The notes beneath the pieces were generated by a model. That model searched no databases. It was not told the DNA's origin and worked only from the letters and a program-made list of their open reading frames with translations. DNA of 64,000 bases from Saccharicrinis sp050589685 (GTDB lineage: Bacteria > Bacteroidota > Bacteroidia > Bacteroidales > Marinilabiliaceae). The DNA lies in NCBI RefSeq assembly GCF_050589685.1, contig NZ_JBNGOS010000007.1, positions 1 to 64,000 on the forward strand. Reading direction: 5' to 3'. Made by a program: the position numbers and the translations under genes. Positions within the stretch are counted from its first letter, which is position 1; each line of letters starts with the position of its first letter. Shown in pieces: positions 36,259-43,578 of the stretch.

Positions 36259-36426
36259 CCCGGATTATGTATTGGAGGTTCGTCATGAGCATTGCAAGTA
36301 CAATAAAACAAGGCATTACTGAAACGAGGCATAACATCGTTCTGGTGAGTTGAAGTGATGCAACGAAGTGTCTTGTTTTAAAGTAATTTCAATGTGTAAT
36401 AGAATTTCTAATGCATATTGCGGGTT
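36257..36426. mobile_element. 170-bp hairpin MITE-like element, copy 1
   Basis: Begins AACCCGGATTATG and ends CATATTGCGGGTT, imperfect terminal inverted repeats of about 19 bases. Internal pieces also pair (AAAACAAG with CTTGTTTT, CATT-GCAAG with CAATG), so the element can fold as one long hairpin. A 170-bp relative in opposite orientation is at 53237-53406, about 88-90% identical by hand alignment. It carries no coding sequence. Flanking TTTAA-like bases could be a target duplication. It lies directly after the decayed SnoaL gene. The 230 bases from here to the VOC gene hold nothing I recognise. Confidence 0.75.
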
Positions 36427-36658
36427 TAATACATGGATGGCAACCGAAACTTGCCTCAAGTGGCCATAGACAATGTTAATGCAGGAAAGTTATTTTTGCG
36501 ACTTACAGGTTTATAGGCTTAACCTTTAACAACTTTTAATATTGCCACACCATGCTAACAACCAGCTTTTAACACACCTATGTAACTATGTGCAAGCCAT
36601 GTGCGATATTGTTTTATACTTTGGGATAGCCTAAAATTGCATTCAATAATAAACAACA

Positions 36659-37246
36659 ATGAAAAACAAGACAATATTATTAATGCTGGGCATTAGCTTG
36701 TTACTAAGCGGTGCACAAGCCAAAGAAAAAGTGATGGAAAAAGAAAACAAGACTTATCCGAAAGCATTTTCGCATATCGGGATTACAGTACCTGATTTAG
36801 ACCAGGCAGTAAAATTCTACACTGAGGTAATGGGGTTTTATGTGATAATGCCTCCAACCGACGTGGTTGAGGAAAACGAAACGGCCATCGGCCAGATGTG
36901 TATCGATGTGTTTGGCGAGGGGTGGGGAAAGTTCCGCATCGCACACCTTTCAACCGGCGACAGGATTGGTGTCGAGTTGTTCGAGTTTAAACAAAGCAAA
37001 GACACGCAACCCACCTTCGAACCTTTTAAAACCGGCTTGTTCCATTTCTCCGTTCAGGACCCTGATGTGGAAGGTTTGGTGAATAAGGTGGTGGAAAATG
37101 GTGGAAAACAGCGTATGCCTATCCGTGAATATTATCCCGGCGATAAGCCATACCGAATGTGTTATGTGGAAGATCCTTTTGGTGTAGTGTTTGAAATTTA
37201 TTCGCACTCGTACGAGTTACACTACTCGCCAGGCGCATATAAGTGA
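36659..37246 (+). CDS. Exported VOC-fold (glyoxalase-like) protein
   Basis: A 195-residue protein with a cleavable signal (LLMLGISLLLSGAQA|KEK, to residue 21), then one vicinal-oxygen-chelate domain (FSHIGITVPDLDQAVKFYTEVMGF ... PYRMCYVEDPFGVVFEIYSHSYE). Possible metal ligands are the histidine in SHIG and the glutamate in VFEIYS. VOC proteins such as glyoxalase I and ring-cleavage dioxygenases are usually cytosolic, so a secreted one is unusual. It overlaps the HxlR gene by 25 bases at the 3' ends and stands at the head of a redox block. Confidence 0.85.
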   Translation: MKNKTILLMLGISLLLSGAQAKEKVMEKENKTYPKAFSHIGITVPDLDQAVKFYTEVMGFYVIMPPTDVVEENETAIGQMCIDVFGEGWGKFRIAHLSTGDRIGVELFEFKQSKDTQPTFEPFKTGLFHFSVQDPDVEGLVNKVVENGGKQRMPIREYYPGDKPYRMCYVEDPFGVVFEIYSHSYELHYSPGAYK

Positions 37247-37596
37247 TTTTCTTTTGCAAAATTTTGTCCCCATTTATCCAGTTCAAGGATAATGGGGATA
37301 ATTGTTTCTGCGGCATCCGTTAATTCATAAACCACCTTTGGAGGCACTTCGGGATATACTTTGCGTTTTACCAACCCATCTTTTTCCAATGCCCTGATGG
37401 AAAAAGTAAACATGCGGTTTGAAATACCACTGATGGTTTTCTGAAGTTCGCCCGAACGCATTTCTCCATCTTTTAAATGAAAAAGGATTAATGACTTGTA
37501 TTTATCTCCAATCAATTGCAGCGTAAAAGCTAAAGAACAGGTAAACTCTTTTCCGTTATAATTGATGATATCGTTACTGCAATTATCTTTTTCCAT
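37222..37596 (-). CDS. HxlR-family transcriptional regulator
   Basis: A 124-residue winged-helix protein. The family pattern is clear: FTCSLAFTLQLIGDKYKSLILFHLKDGEMRSGELQKTISGISNRMFTFSIRALEKDGLVKR and then EVPPKVVYELTDAAE. It has N-terminal cysteines at 6 and 20; several HxlR proteins (HypR, QorR, YodB-like) sense quinones, aldehydes or hypochlorite through such cysteines. It is flanked by VOC and aldo/keto reductase genes, and divergent from the latter (76 bases), so it likely controls that block. Confidence 0.92.
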   Translation of the reverse strand: MEKDNCSNDIINYNGKEFTCSLAFTLQLIGDKYKSLILFHLKDGEMRSGELQKTISGISNRMFTFSIRALEKDGLVKRKVYPEVPPKVVYELTDAAETIIPIILELDKWGQNFAKENHLYAPGE

Positions 37597-37672
37597 CTTA
37601 ATCCATTAAATTTAACGCGAAGATAAAAAGTTTAAGCCAGAGTAAACAAACAAACCTTATAATTAACACAAA

Positions 37673-38638
37673 ATGAAAACACTAACATTTAGCAACAGCG
37701 ATACCATGCCCATCCTTGGCCTGGGAACATGGAAGTCTGCACCAGGAGAAGTATACAGTGCTGTTGTAGAAGCCATTCGGATTGGTTACCGCCATATTGA
37801 CTGTGCCGCTGTGTATGGCAACGAAAAAGAAGTAGGCAAGGCCATTCAGGATTGTATGGCCAATGAAATGGTAAGCCGTGAAGAATTATGGGTCACATCT
37901 AAACTTTGGAACAACAACCATGGGCGCAAAAATGTTATTCCGGCTTTGGAAAACACACTGAAAGACTTAAGACTGGATTTTTTAGATTTATACTTGATCC
38001 ATTGGCCTATCGCCTTTAAACACGAAGTGCCCAATGCAACAAAAGCGGAGCATTACCTCTCGCTGCAAGAACAACCAATTGAGAACACCTGGGCGGGCAT
38101 GGAAGATGCCGTAAACGCTGGATTGACCAAACACATTGGGGTAAGTAATTTTAGCGCAAAAAAGTTAAAATCGCTCATCGGCAATTCTGTTATTAAGCCC
38201 GAATTAAACCAAGTTGAGCTTCACCCCTATTTGCAGCAGGATAATTTGGTGTACTTCTGCCAACAGAATAATATTCATGTGACGGCATACTCTCCTTTGG
38301 GTTCTTCGGACAGACCTCAGGGATTAAAAGCAGCTGATGAACCTGTATTATTGGAAGATACCATCATTAAAGAAATGGCAGAGAACAAAGGTTGTTCCGT
38401 TGCCCAGGTAATTCTAGCCAACGCAATCCATCGCAACATCTCTGTCATTCCTAAATCGGTTAACCCCAACCGTTTAAAACAAAACTTAGAGGCTACAAAT
38501 ATTACTTTAAGCGACGAAGAAATGGTGAAAATCAAGTCCTTAAATAAAAACCGCCGATATGTGGATGGGAAGTTTTGGGAAGTACCCAATGGCGTTTACA
38601 CATTTGAAAACTTATGGGATGAAAGTAGTAGCATTTAA
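37673..38638 (+). CDS. Aldo/keto reductase
   Basis: A 321-residue NADPH-dependent carbonyl reductase with the (beta/alpha)8 AKR fold. The catalytic tetrad is D43, Y48, K77 and H110, in the segments HIDCAAVYGNE, WVTSKLWN and YLIHWPIAF. The C-terminal IPKSVNPNRLKQN binds NADPH. It reduces aldehydes or ketones; the substrate is unknown. The next gene starts within its last 20 bases, so the two are coupled. Its promoter lies in the 76-base space shared with the divergent HxlR regulator. Confidence 0.94.
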   Translation: MKTLTFSNSDTMPILGLGTWKSAPGEVYSAVVEAIRIGYRHIDCAAVYGNEKEVGKAIQDCMANEMVSREELWVTSKLWNNNHGRKNVIPALENTLKDLRLDFLDLYLIHWPIAFKHEVPNATKAEHYLSLQEQPIENTWAGMEDAVNAGLTKHIGVSNFSAKKLKSLIGNSVIKPELNQVELHPYLQQDNLVYFCQQNNIHVTAYSPLGSSDRPQGLKAADEPVLLEDTIIKEMAENKGCSVAQVILANAIHRNISVIPKSVNPNRLKQNLEATNITLSDEEMVKIKSLNKNRRYVDGKFWEVPNGVYTFENLWDESSSI

Positions 38639-39254
38639 CGGAAGCCCCAAAAAAGAAGGGAATACCTGGCATGCCTTGAAAATGGTTTGCAAACAATTGG
38701 AGGAAAAAGGTATTGAAACAGAAATTATCCATTTGGGAAACAAAGGTATCAAAGGATGTTTGGCTTGTAACAAGTGTCGTGATAACCAGGATGAGAAATG
38801 TATTATCAAAAACGATGATGTAAATCTGTGGATTAAAAAAATGAAAGAAGCCGATGGAATACTGTTAGGTTCACCTGTGCATTATGCATCTTTAAGTGCC
38901 AATATCAAAGCGTTCCTGGACAGAGCCTTTTATGTTTCAGGCTCAAACGGCAATTTATTCCGACATAAAGTAGGCGCATCCATTGCTGCAGTGCGACGCT
39001 CGGGAGGTCTTCCTGCTTTTAACGAAATGAATAATTATTTGAACTATTCTGAGATGATGCTACCCACTTCCAACTATTGGAATGTTATTCACGGTACCCT
39101 CCCAGGAGATGTCCATCAGGATGAAGAAGGTGTGCAAATCATGAGAGTTCTTGGTAAAAACATGGCTTACCTTCTACAATTAATTGAATACGGTAGAGAT
39201 AAAGTAGAAGCACCCGAACAAGAGCAAAAGGTTTTTACCCATTTTGTGCGGTAA
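38619..39254 (+). CDS. Flavodoxin-like NAD(P)H-dependent reductase with cysteine motif
   Basis: A 211-residue FMN-binding protein. The N-terminal FNGSPKKEGNTWHAL is the phosphate-binding loop of the flavodoxin_2/FMN-reductase fold, and GSPVHYASLSANIKAFLDRAF is the second FMN contact. GCLACNKCRDNQDEKC (about 46-61) has the C-x2-C-x2-C-x6-C spacing known from iron-sulfur flavoproteins of Methanosarcina, so a [4Fe-4S] cluster is possible. The ATG at 38619 overlaps the end of the aldo/keto reductase gene, which indicates translational coupling. A role in quinone or electrophile reduction fits the neighbours. Confidence 0.87.
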   Translation: MKVVAFNGSPKKEGNTWHALKMVCKQLEEKGIETEIIHLGNKGIKGCLACNKCRDNQDEKCIIKNDDVNLWIKKMKEADGILLGSPVHYASLSANIKAFLDRAFYVSGSNGNLFRHKVGASIAAVRRSGGLPAFNEMNNYLNYSEMMLPTSNYWNVIHGTLPGDVHQDEEGVQIMRVLGKNMAYLLQLIEYGRDKVEAPEQEQKVFTHFVR

Positions 39255-39454
39255 CTCAGACAGGATTACCAAGATTTACAGGTTTTAAATGAGGGAAATT
39301 GCGCCTAAATAAATAGTCCAACACACACTTCTAAGTCTCCTAAAGGAGTCCAATCGAACGGCCCACTTTAGGTAGAAAAGAGCGAGCGATGAAAAGTATT
39401 ATTCTTAAATTACTAGAGACCATTTACCTGTTTCATTTGTTACTCGAGTAAATC

Positions 39455-39483
39455 TTGTCAGTTTATTTTGTGTGATACTTTTG
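39455..39483 (+). promoter_or_regulatory. Putative promoter of the ABM-ferredoxin/nitroreductase pair
   Basis: TTG (39455-39457), an 18-base spacer and TACTTTTG (39476-39483) lie 54 bases before the ATG of the ABM gene. The 200 bases upstream of it hold no gene. Confidence 0.65.
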
Positions 39484-39537
39484 ATATTTTTCTCACCTTT
39501 GCCATCCATTAAATAATCCATGTAAAATTATTCAATC

Positions 39538-39837
39538 ATGATAATAGTAACAGTCAATTTTTATCCAACAAAGGTGCACCAAGAGAATTTCCTTGTCGCG
39601 TTTAATCAGTTGGCAGAAACTACTCGAAAAGAAGATGGATGTATTTCATATGAAATCCACCCCAAAGGCGATGGTTCATCAGCATACTTCCTGTTTGAAA
39701 GATGGGAAACAAAGGAAAAGTTAGAGGCTCATTTGGCAACCGATCATATTGCCCGATTTGGTAAAGTTTCAAAAGAATGGTTGGAAAAAGAATCGGAGCT
39801 GAGTTTTTACGAAGCAACAGAAATACAATTAGGATAA
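39538..39837 (+). CDS. ABM-domain putative quinol monooxygenase (YgiN-like)
   Basis: A 99-residue ferredoxin-like alpha/beta dimer of the antibiotic biosynthesis monooxygenase family (VTVNFYPTKVHQENFLVAFNQLAETTRKEDGCISYEIH ... YFLFERWETKEKLEAHLATDHI). Conserved E-R-W and H residues in this region line the cavity of YgiN-type proteins. The family includes cofactor-less monooxygenases of quinols, but many members are unassigned. Its stop overlaps the next start (TAATG), so it is translationally coupled to the ferredoxin-nitroreductase. Confidence 0.9.
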   Translation: MIIVTVNFYPTKVHQENFLVAFNQLAETTRKEDGCISYEIHPKGDGSSAYFLFERWETKEKLEAHLATDHIARFGKVSKEWLEKESELSFYEATEIQLG

Positions 39838-40658
39838 TGTTAGATTTTAAGATAGACAAAGCTTTATGTACCCAATGTGGTATATGTTCAAAAGAATGCC
39901 CAACATTAATTATCAACGGTAAAAAAGGGATTCCTGAAATCAAAGAAGGGAAGGAGAAAAACTGTATTAAATGTCAGCACTGCTTGGCTGTTTGTCCAAC
40001 AGGCGCATTATCTATTTTTGGCAAAAAACCGGATGAGAGCGTACCTGTTGATGGAGAGGTACCTTCTTCAATTGAAATGGGCAACTTGATTAAAACCAGA
40101 CGCTCCATCCGTAAATTTAAAAAAGAGGAAATAAGCAAAGATCTCTTGGATAAGCTGGTTGAAACAGCTGCATATGCTCCAACAGGACATAACAAGAATC
40201 AAGTTTTGATTTCAGTAACAGAGACTACAGAGCAGTTGTCAAAAGTAAGACAGTTGGTTTATGATGCCATCAGAAAGGAAAAGGAAAATCTGTCTCCTGC
40301 ATTAGCCATGTATGGTAATTTCCAGACTTTATGGGAAGAAAAAGGAATTGATGTTTTATTCCGAAATGCACCAAATTTAATCATAGCATCCGCTGCCGAA
40401 GCTAATCCGAATGGCGTGGCCGATTGTATTATCTCATTGAGTTATTTTGAGCTGATGGCAAATACAATGGGGATTGGGACGCTTTGGAATGGCTTTTTAA
40501 AAGCTGTATTTGAACATATTGCTCCTGAACTTAAAACCGCTTTAGGAATTCCTGAGGATCACAAAATCGGTTATATGATGGTTTTTGGCAAGCCTGCTGT
40601 TAAATTTGCCAGATCGATTCAAAGCGAAGGCCTACATTTAAACACCATCAATTTGTAG
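39837..40658 (+). CDS. Ferredoxin-nitroreductase fusion
   Basis: A 273-residue protein with an N-terminal 2[4Fe-4S] ferredoxin (C11-x2-C14-x2-C17-x3-C21-P and C43-x2-C46-x2-C49-x3-C53-P) joined to an FMN nitroreductase domain (RRSIRKFKKEEISKDLLDKLVETAAYAPTGHNKN). Such fusions can accept electrons from ferredoxin-like donors and pass them to FMN, and they are typical of anaerobes. The start at 39837 overlaps the previous stop by one base. The gene ends just before a strong terminator and closes the redox block. Confidence 0.94.
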   Translation: MLDFKIDKALCTQCGICSKECPTLIINGKKGIPEIKEGKEKNCIKCQHCLAVCPTGALSIFGKKPDESVPVDGEVPSSIEMGNLIKTRRSIRKFKKEEISKDLLDKLVETAAYAPTGHNKNQVLISVTETTEQLSKVRQLVYDAIRKEKENLSPALAMYGNFQTLWEEKGIDVLFRNAPNLIIASAAEANPNGVADCIISLSYFELMANTMGIGTLWNGFLKAVFEHIAPELKTALGIPEDHKIGYMMVFGKPAVKFARSIQSEGLHLNTINL

Positions 40659-40688
40659 GGGCAACAAAACGCTATTTCACAAAAAACT

Positions 40689-40720
40689 AAGGCTGTTTTC
40701 ATGCGAGGACAGCCTTTTTT
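40689..40720 (+). terminator. Intrinsic terminator after the ferredoxin-nitroreductase
   Basis: AAGGCTGT / ACAGCCTT (40689-40696, 40709-40716) followed by Ts. Confidence 0.85.
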
Positions 40721-40831
40721 GTGTATAAAGGTCAGCCTTCGTAGAATCGACAATTCTAGTCCTTGATCTAAATTATACGCGTAACAAACAACTTAGAATT
40801 ATTACAAATACTTAAATACCTTAATTGTTCG

Positions 40832-40847
40832 TTCCTGTTTACAGGAA
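40832..40847. promoter_or_regulatory. Palindrome before the electron-conduit genes
   Basis: TTCCTG-TTTA-CAGGAA, a perfect 6-bp dyad with a 4-base spacer, 41 bases before the ATG at 40888. It has the geometry of a dimeric-regulator site (Crp/Fnr-like spacing but a different sequence). The regulator is unknown. Confidence 0.4.
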
Positions 40848-40887
40848 TAAATGTGTAAATTTAGATGATACCGTTACATCAATAATC

Positions 40888-41757
40888 ATGTCTCCAATAG
40901 CTCACCGAATATATCTTCTTACATTAACAGTAATTGCTCTCGCTGTTACGCTGGCTGTTGGTATTTACGGGGCAAACTACTATCAAACCAACCTTGAAGA
41001 ACGTTTCTTCCACGATCAAAACGAAATATTAAAACCCAGCGGGTTTGTGGGTCATGGATTGGGCATAACAGGTTCGTTTATGATGCTTGTGGGTGTTTTT
41101 GGCTATATGGCCCGAAAAAGGTTCAGAAGTCTATCCCGGCTTGGCCTGCTAAAACATTGGCTTGAGTTCCATATTTTCCTTTGCACATTAGGTCCCTTCC
41201 TGGTTCTATACCATACAGCATTCAAGTTTGGCGGCCTGGTAGCCATTAGTTTTTGGAGCATGGTGGCTGTTGTCGCCAGCGGGGTTGTTGGGCGTTTTAT
41301 CTATCTTCAAATTCCTCGCACCATCGAAGGCCGGGAACTGAATTTGAGTGAGCTTAGCCACAAAAAAACTTCTTTTTTCTCGGACCTAAAAGAAAAATTC
41401 GCTTTAGAAGATGATTTAATTTCTTTTCTGAGTAACGCATTTGTTTCGGAAGAAGATTTATATCAAGGATCATTCTTTTCGAAGATGAGACAACGACTAC
41501 GATTTGAAAAAATATTAAGACGAAATATCAAGCAAGAACTACTGCAGCATAACCTCAGTAAAAAAGTTTGCAAAAGGATGATCAAAATTATCAGTGCCGA
41601 AATTGTACTCACACGCAGAATAGCATGGCTCGAAACCATGCATAAATTCCTGGAACACTGGCATGTGATACATCTTCCTTTTGCATTGATAATGTTGGTG
41701 ATAATGGTTATACATGTAGCGGTGGTTGCTTTATTTGGATACACTTGGATTTTTTGA
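40888..41757 (+). CDS. Histidine-rich integral membrane protein, cytochrome b-like
   Basis: A 289-residue inner-membrane protein with about five hydrophobic helices (about 7-28, 57-74, 92-110, 117-140 and 260-285). Histidines lie in or near the helices: H56, H90, H95, H109, H252, H257, H259, H262 and H276, a pattern expected for b-haem ligation, as in cytochrome b561 or ferric-reductase folds. A charged cytoplasmic stretch (about 145-250) links the last two helices. I do not recognise a named family. The ATG at 40888 is preferred over an upstream TTG. The stop is one base from the next start, which codes an Fe-S flavoprotein, so a membrane electron-transfer module is likely. Confidence 0.7.
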   Translation: MSPIAHRIYLLTLTVIALAVTLAVGIYGANYYQTNLEERFFHDQNEILKPSGFVGHGLGITGSFMMLVGVFGYMARKRFRSLSRLGLLKHWLEFHIFLCTLGPFLVLYHTAFKFGGLVAISFWSMVAVVASGVVGRFIYLQIPRTIEGRELNLSELSHKKTSFFSDLKEKFALEDDLISFLSNAFVSEEDLYQGSFFSKMRQRLRFEKILRRNIKQELLQHNLSKKVCKRMIKIISAEIVLTRRIAWLETMHKFLEHWHVIHLPFALIMLVIMVIHVAVVALFGYTWIF

Positions 41758-41758
41758 C

Positions 41759-43093
41759 ATGGGCGTTTTTTTGGAAGAAATATTGGTATATGGAGTTGTG
41801 GCGATTTTCGTGGCAGTTGTATTTGGTGCATACCTGCTAAAGCTTCGCCGCAGAACCAAAACCGTAGAAGCCAAAATAGAAGTTGCCAAGCAGGAAGGAC
41901 TGCACGAACCTGTTTCTCTGCATCCCGTTGTGGATGTTAACTCATGTATTCAGAGCGGCGCCTGTATAAAAGCCTGTCCCGAAAAGGATATCCTGGGCAT
42001 CCGAAACGGGAAAGCCACAGCTATCAATGCCAGCCAATGCATCGGACATGGGGCTTGTTTCCACGCCTGCCCTACAGAAGCTATTTCACTACACATAGGA
42101 ACAGAAAAAAGAGGGGTGGATTTACCCCATGTTGACCAAAGTTTCGAAACCAATGTGAAAGGTATATATATAGCTGGTGAAATGGGCGGTATGGGACTTA
42201 TCAAGAATGCAGTGGAGCAAGGTAAGCAAGCAGTTGAAAATCTGGCTAAGAATATCAAAGGAAACGGCTCTTTGGAGTATGACCTGGTTATTGTAGGCGC
42301 TGGCCCGGCGGGTATTTCTGCCTCCTTACAGGCCCAAAAATTAGGATTAAAATACCTGACCCTGGAACAGGATTCTTTGGGAGGTACGGTTTATACCTTT
42401 CCCCGTGCAAAAATTGTGATGACTTCGCCCATGGATCTGCCGTTACATGGCAAAGTTAAACTCTTTGAAACCAGCAAAGACAAGCTATTAACGCTTTGGA
42501 ATGAGGTACTTGACAAAAACAACATCATAATCCACGAAAATAAAAAAGTTGAAGAGATTAAACCTCATAATAATGGGTTCGAAGTTATCGTTAAAAATGG
42601 CGAATCGTATACCACTAAAAAAGTGTTGTTAACGATTGGCCGCAGAGGGTCACCTCGAAAACTGGGAATTCCCGGGGAAGTTTCTCAAAAAGTTGCCTAC
42701 CGTTTAATCGAATCAGAAATGATAAAAGATAAAAACGTGGTTGTAGTGGGTGGAGGAGATTCCGCTATAGAATCTTCATTGCTGTTGATGGAGCAAAACC
42801 GCGTAACCCTTTCCTATAGAAAAGATAAATTTTCAAGGTTAAAGCCCAAAAACAATCAAAAGATTCAAGATGCGGTGACCCAAAAACAATTAAATCTGAT
42901 ATTGAATTCAAACCTGGTTTCTATAGAAGAAAAGCTGGTTAAAATAAAAATTGAAAGTGGTGAGATCAAGGAATTAAAGAACGATTTGGTGTACATTTTT
43001 GCCGGAGGTGAGCTTCCAATCCAATTCCTTAAAAATGCAGGTATCAATATCACCAAAAAGTTTGGGGAAGCAATACTGACGAAGAAGAAGTAA
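41759..43093 (+). CDS. Membrane-anchored Fe-S flavoprotein (thioredoxin-reductase-like) oxidoreductase
   Basis: A 444-residue protein with a membrane anchor (about 8-28), a two-cluster ferredoxin-like region, and an FAD/NAD(P)H domain. The clusters look unusual: C63-x2-S66-x2-C69-x3-C73-P and C94-x2-H97-x2-C100-x3-C104-P, each with Ser or His where a second cysteine is expected. The stretch at 134-168 (GIYIAGEMGGMGLIKNAVEQG) is the segment normally near the end of a thioredoxin reductase, placed here before the FAD-binding GAGPAG (180-185). A second GGGDSA motif binds NAD(P)H. No redox-active CxxC of thioredoxin reductase is visible. It is tightly linked to the membrane b-type protein. Confidence 0.85.
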   Translation: MGVFLEEILVYGVVAIFVAVVFGAYLLKLRRRTKTVEAKIEVAKQEGLHEPVSLHPVVDVNSCIQSGACIKACPEKDILGIRNGKATAINASQCIGHGACFHACPTEAISLHIGTEKRGVDLPHVDQSFETNVKGIYIAGEMGGMGLIKNAVEQGKQAVENLAKNIKGNGSLEYDLVIVGAGPAGISASLQAQKLGLKYLTLEQDSLGGTVYTFPRAKIVMTSPMDLPLHGKVKLFETSKDKLLTLWNEVLDKNNIIIHENKKVEEIKPHNNGFEVIVKNGESYTTKKVLLTIGRRGSPRKLGIPGEVSQKVAYRLIESEMIKDKNVVVVGGGDSAIESSLLLMEQNRVTLSYRKDKFSRLKPKNNQKIQDAVTQKQLNLILNSNLVSIEEKLVKIKIESGEIKELKNDLVYIFAGGELPIQFLKNAGINITKKFGEAILTKKK

Positions 43094-43094
43094 G

Positions 43095-43119
43095 GGTGTT
43101 AAACACATCCTTTAACACC
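43095..43119 (+). terminator. Hairpin after the Fe-S flavoprotein gene
   Basis: GGTGTTAAA / TTTAACACC, a perfect 9-bp stem with a 7-base loop directly after the stop codon, but only a weak T-tract. It may attenuate or end transcription. Confidence 0.45.
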
Positions 43120-43242
43120 TCCTTATTAAGTTGGTGCATAGGATGAAACCTTAATTGGCTTAAAACATGGCAGTAGTCTGTAAAAGTCCAATTATTGAGT
43201 TTATTAAGCCATGGCTAAAGCCATTCTGTATAGTGATTAAAT

Positions 43243-43436
43243 TAGGGTTGTCTTAAAAGCGTTGTAATTAACCGTAGAACCTGCGGATTTAAAGCTCAAA
43301 GGCTAAAAAAATCCCCATCCCCACACCTATGGTGCGGTACTTCCCCTTACTCTCAGGAGCAAATGGGAAGAGCCATTTACAAGGCGCTTATAATTTGTAA
43401 GTTATATCAAAATATTAACTTTTGAGACAACCCTAA
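43243..43436. mobile_element. 194-bp element with 18-bp terminal inverted repeats
   Basis: The left end TTAGGGTTGTCTTAAAAG (43243-43260) and the right end CTTTTGAGACAACCCTAA (43419-43436) are inverted repeats matching at 17 of 18 positions. There is no coding capacity. The core (43310-43374) contains a C-rich sequence also found at 53451-53535. It looks like a MITE mobilised by an IS-type transposase not present in this window. It sits in the 485-base gap between the flavoprotein gene and the multihaem cytochrome genes, and a CCAGGGTT-TC-AACCCTGG hairpin follows at 43510-43527. Confidence 0.75.
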
Positions 43437-43578
43437 TTCGTCTCTTATATTTGTTTCAGCACATTAAAGTGTTGTAAAGTACTGGCCTGTAAGGTCAGGT
43501 TTTAACAGTCCAGGGTTTCAACCCTGGGCAATCCATAAAACAAAAAAGAGGGCTGTAAGTCCGTTCTATAGTGTAAGC

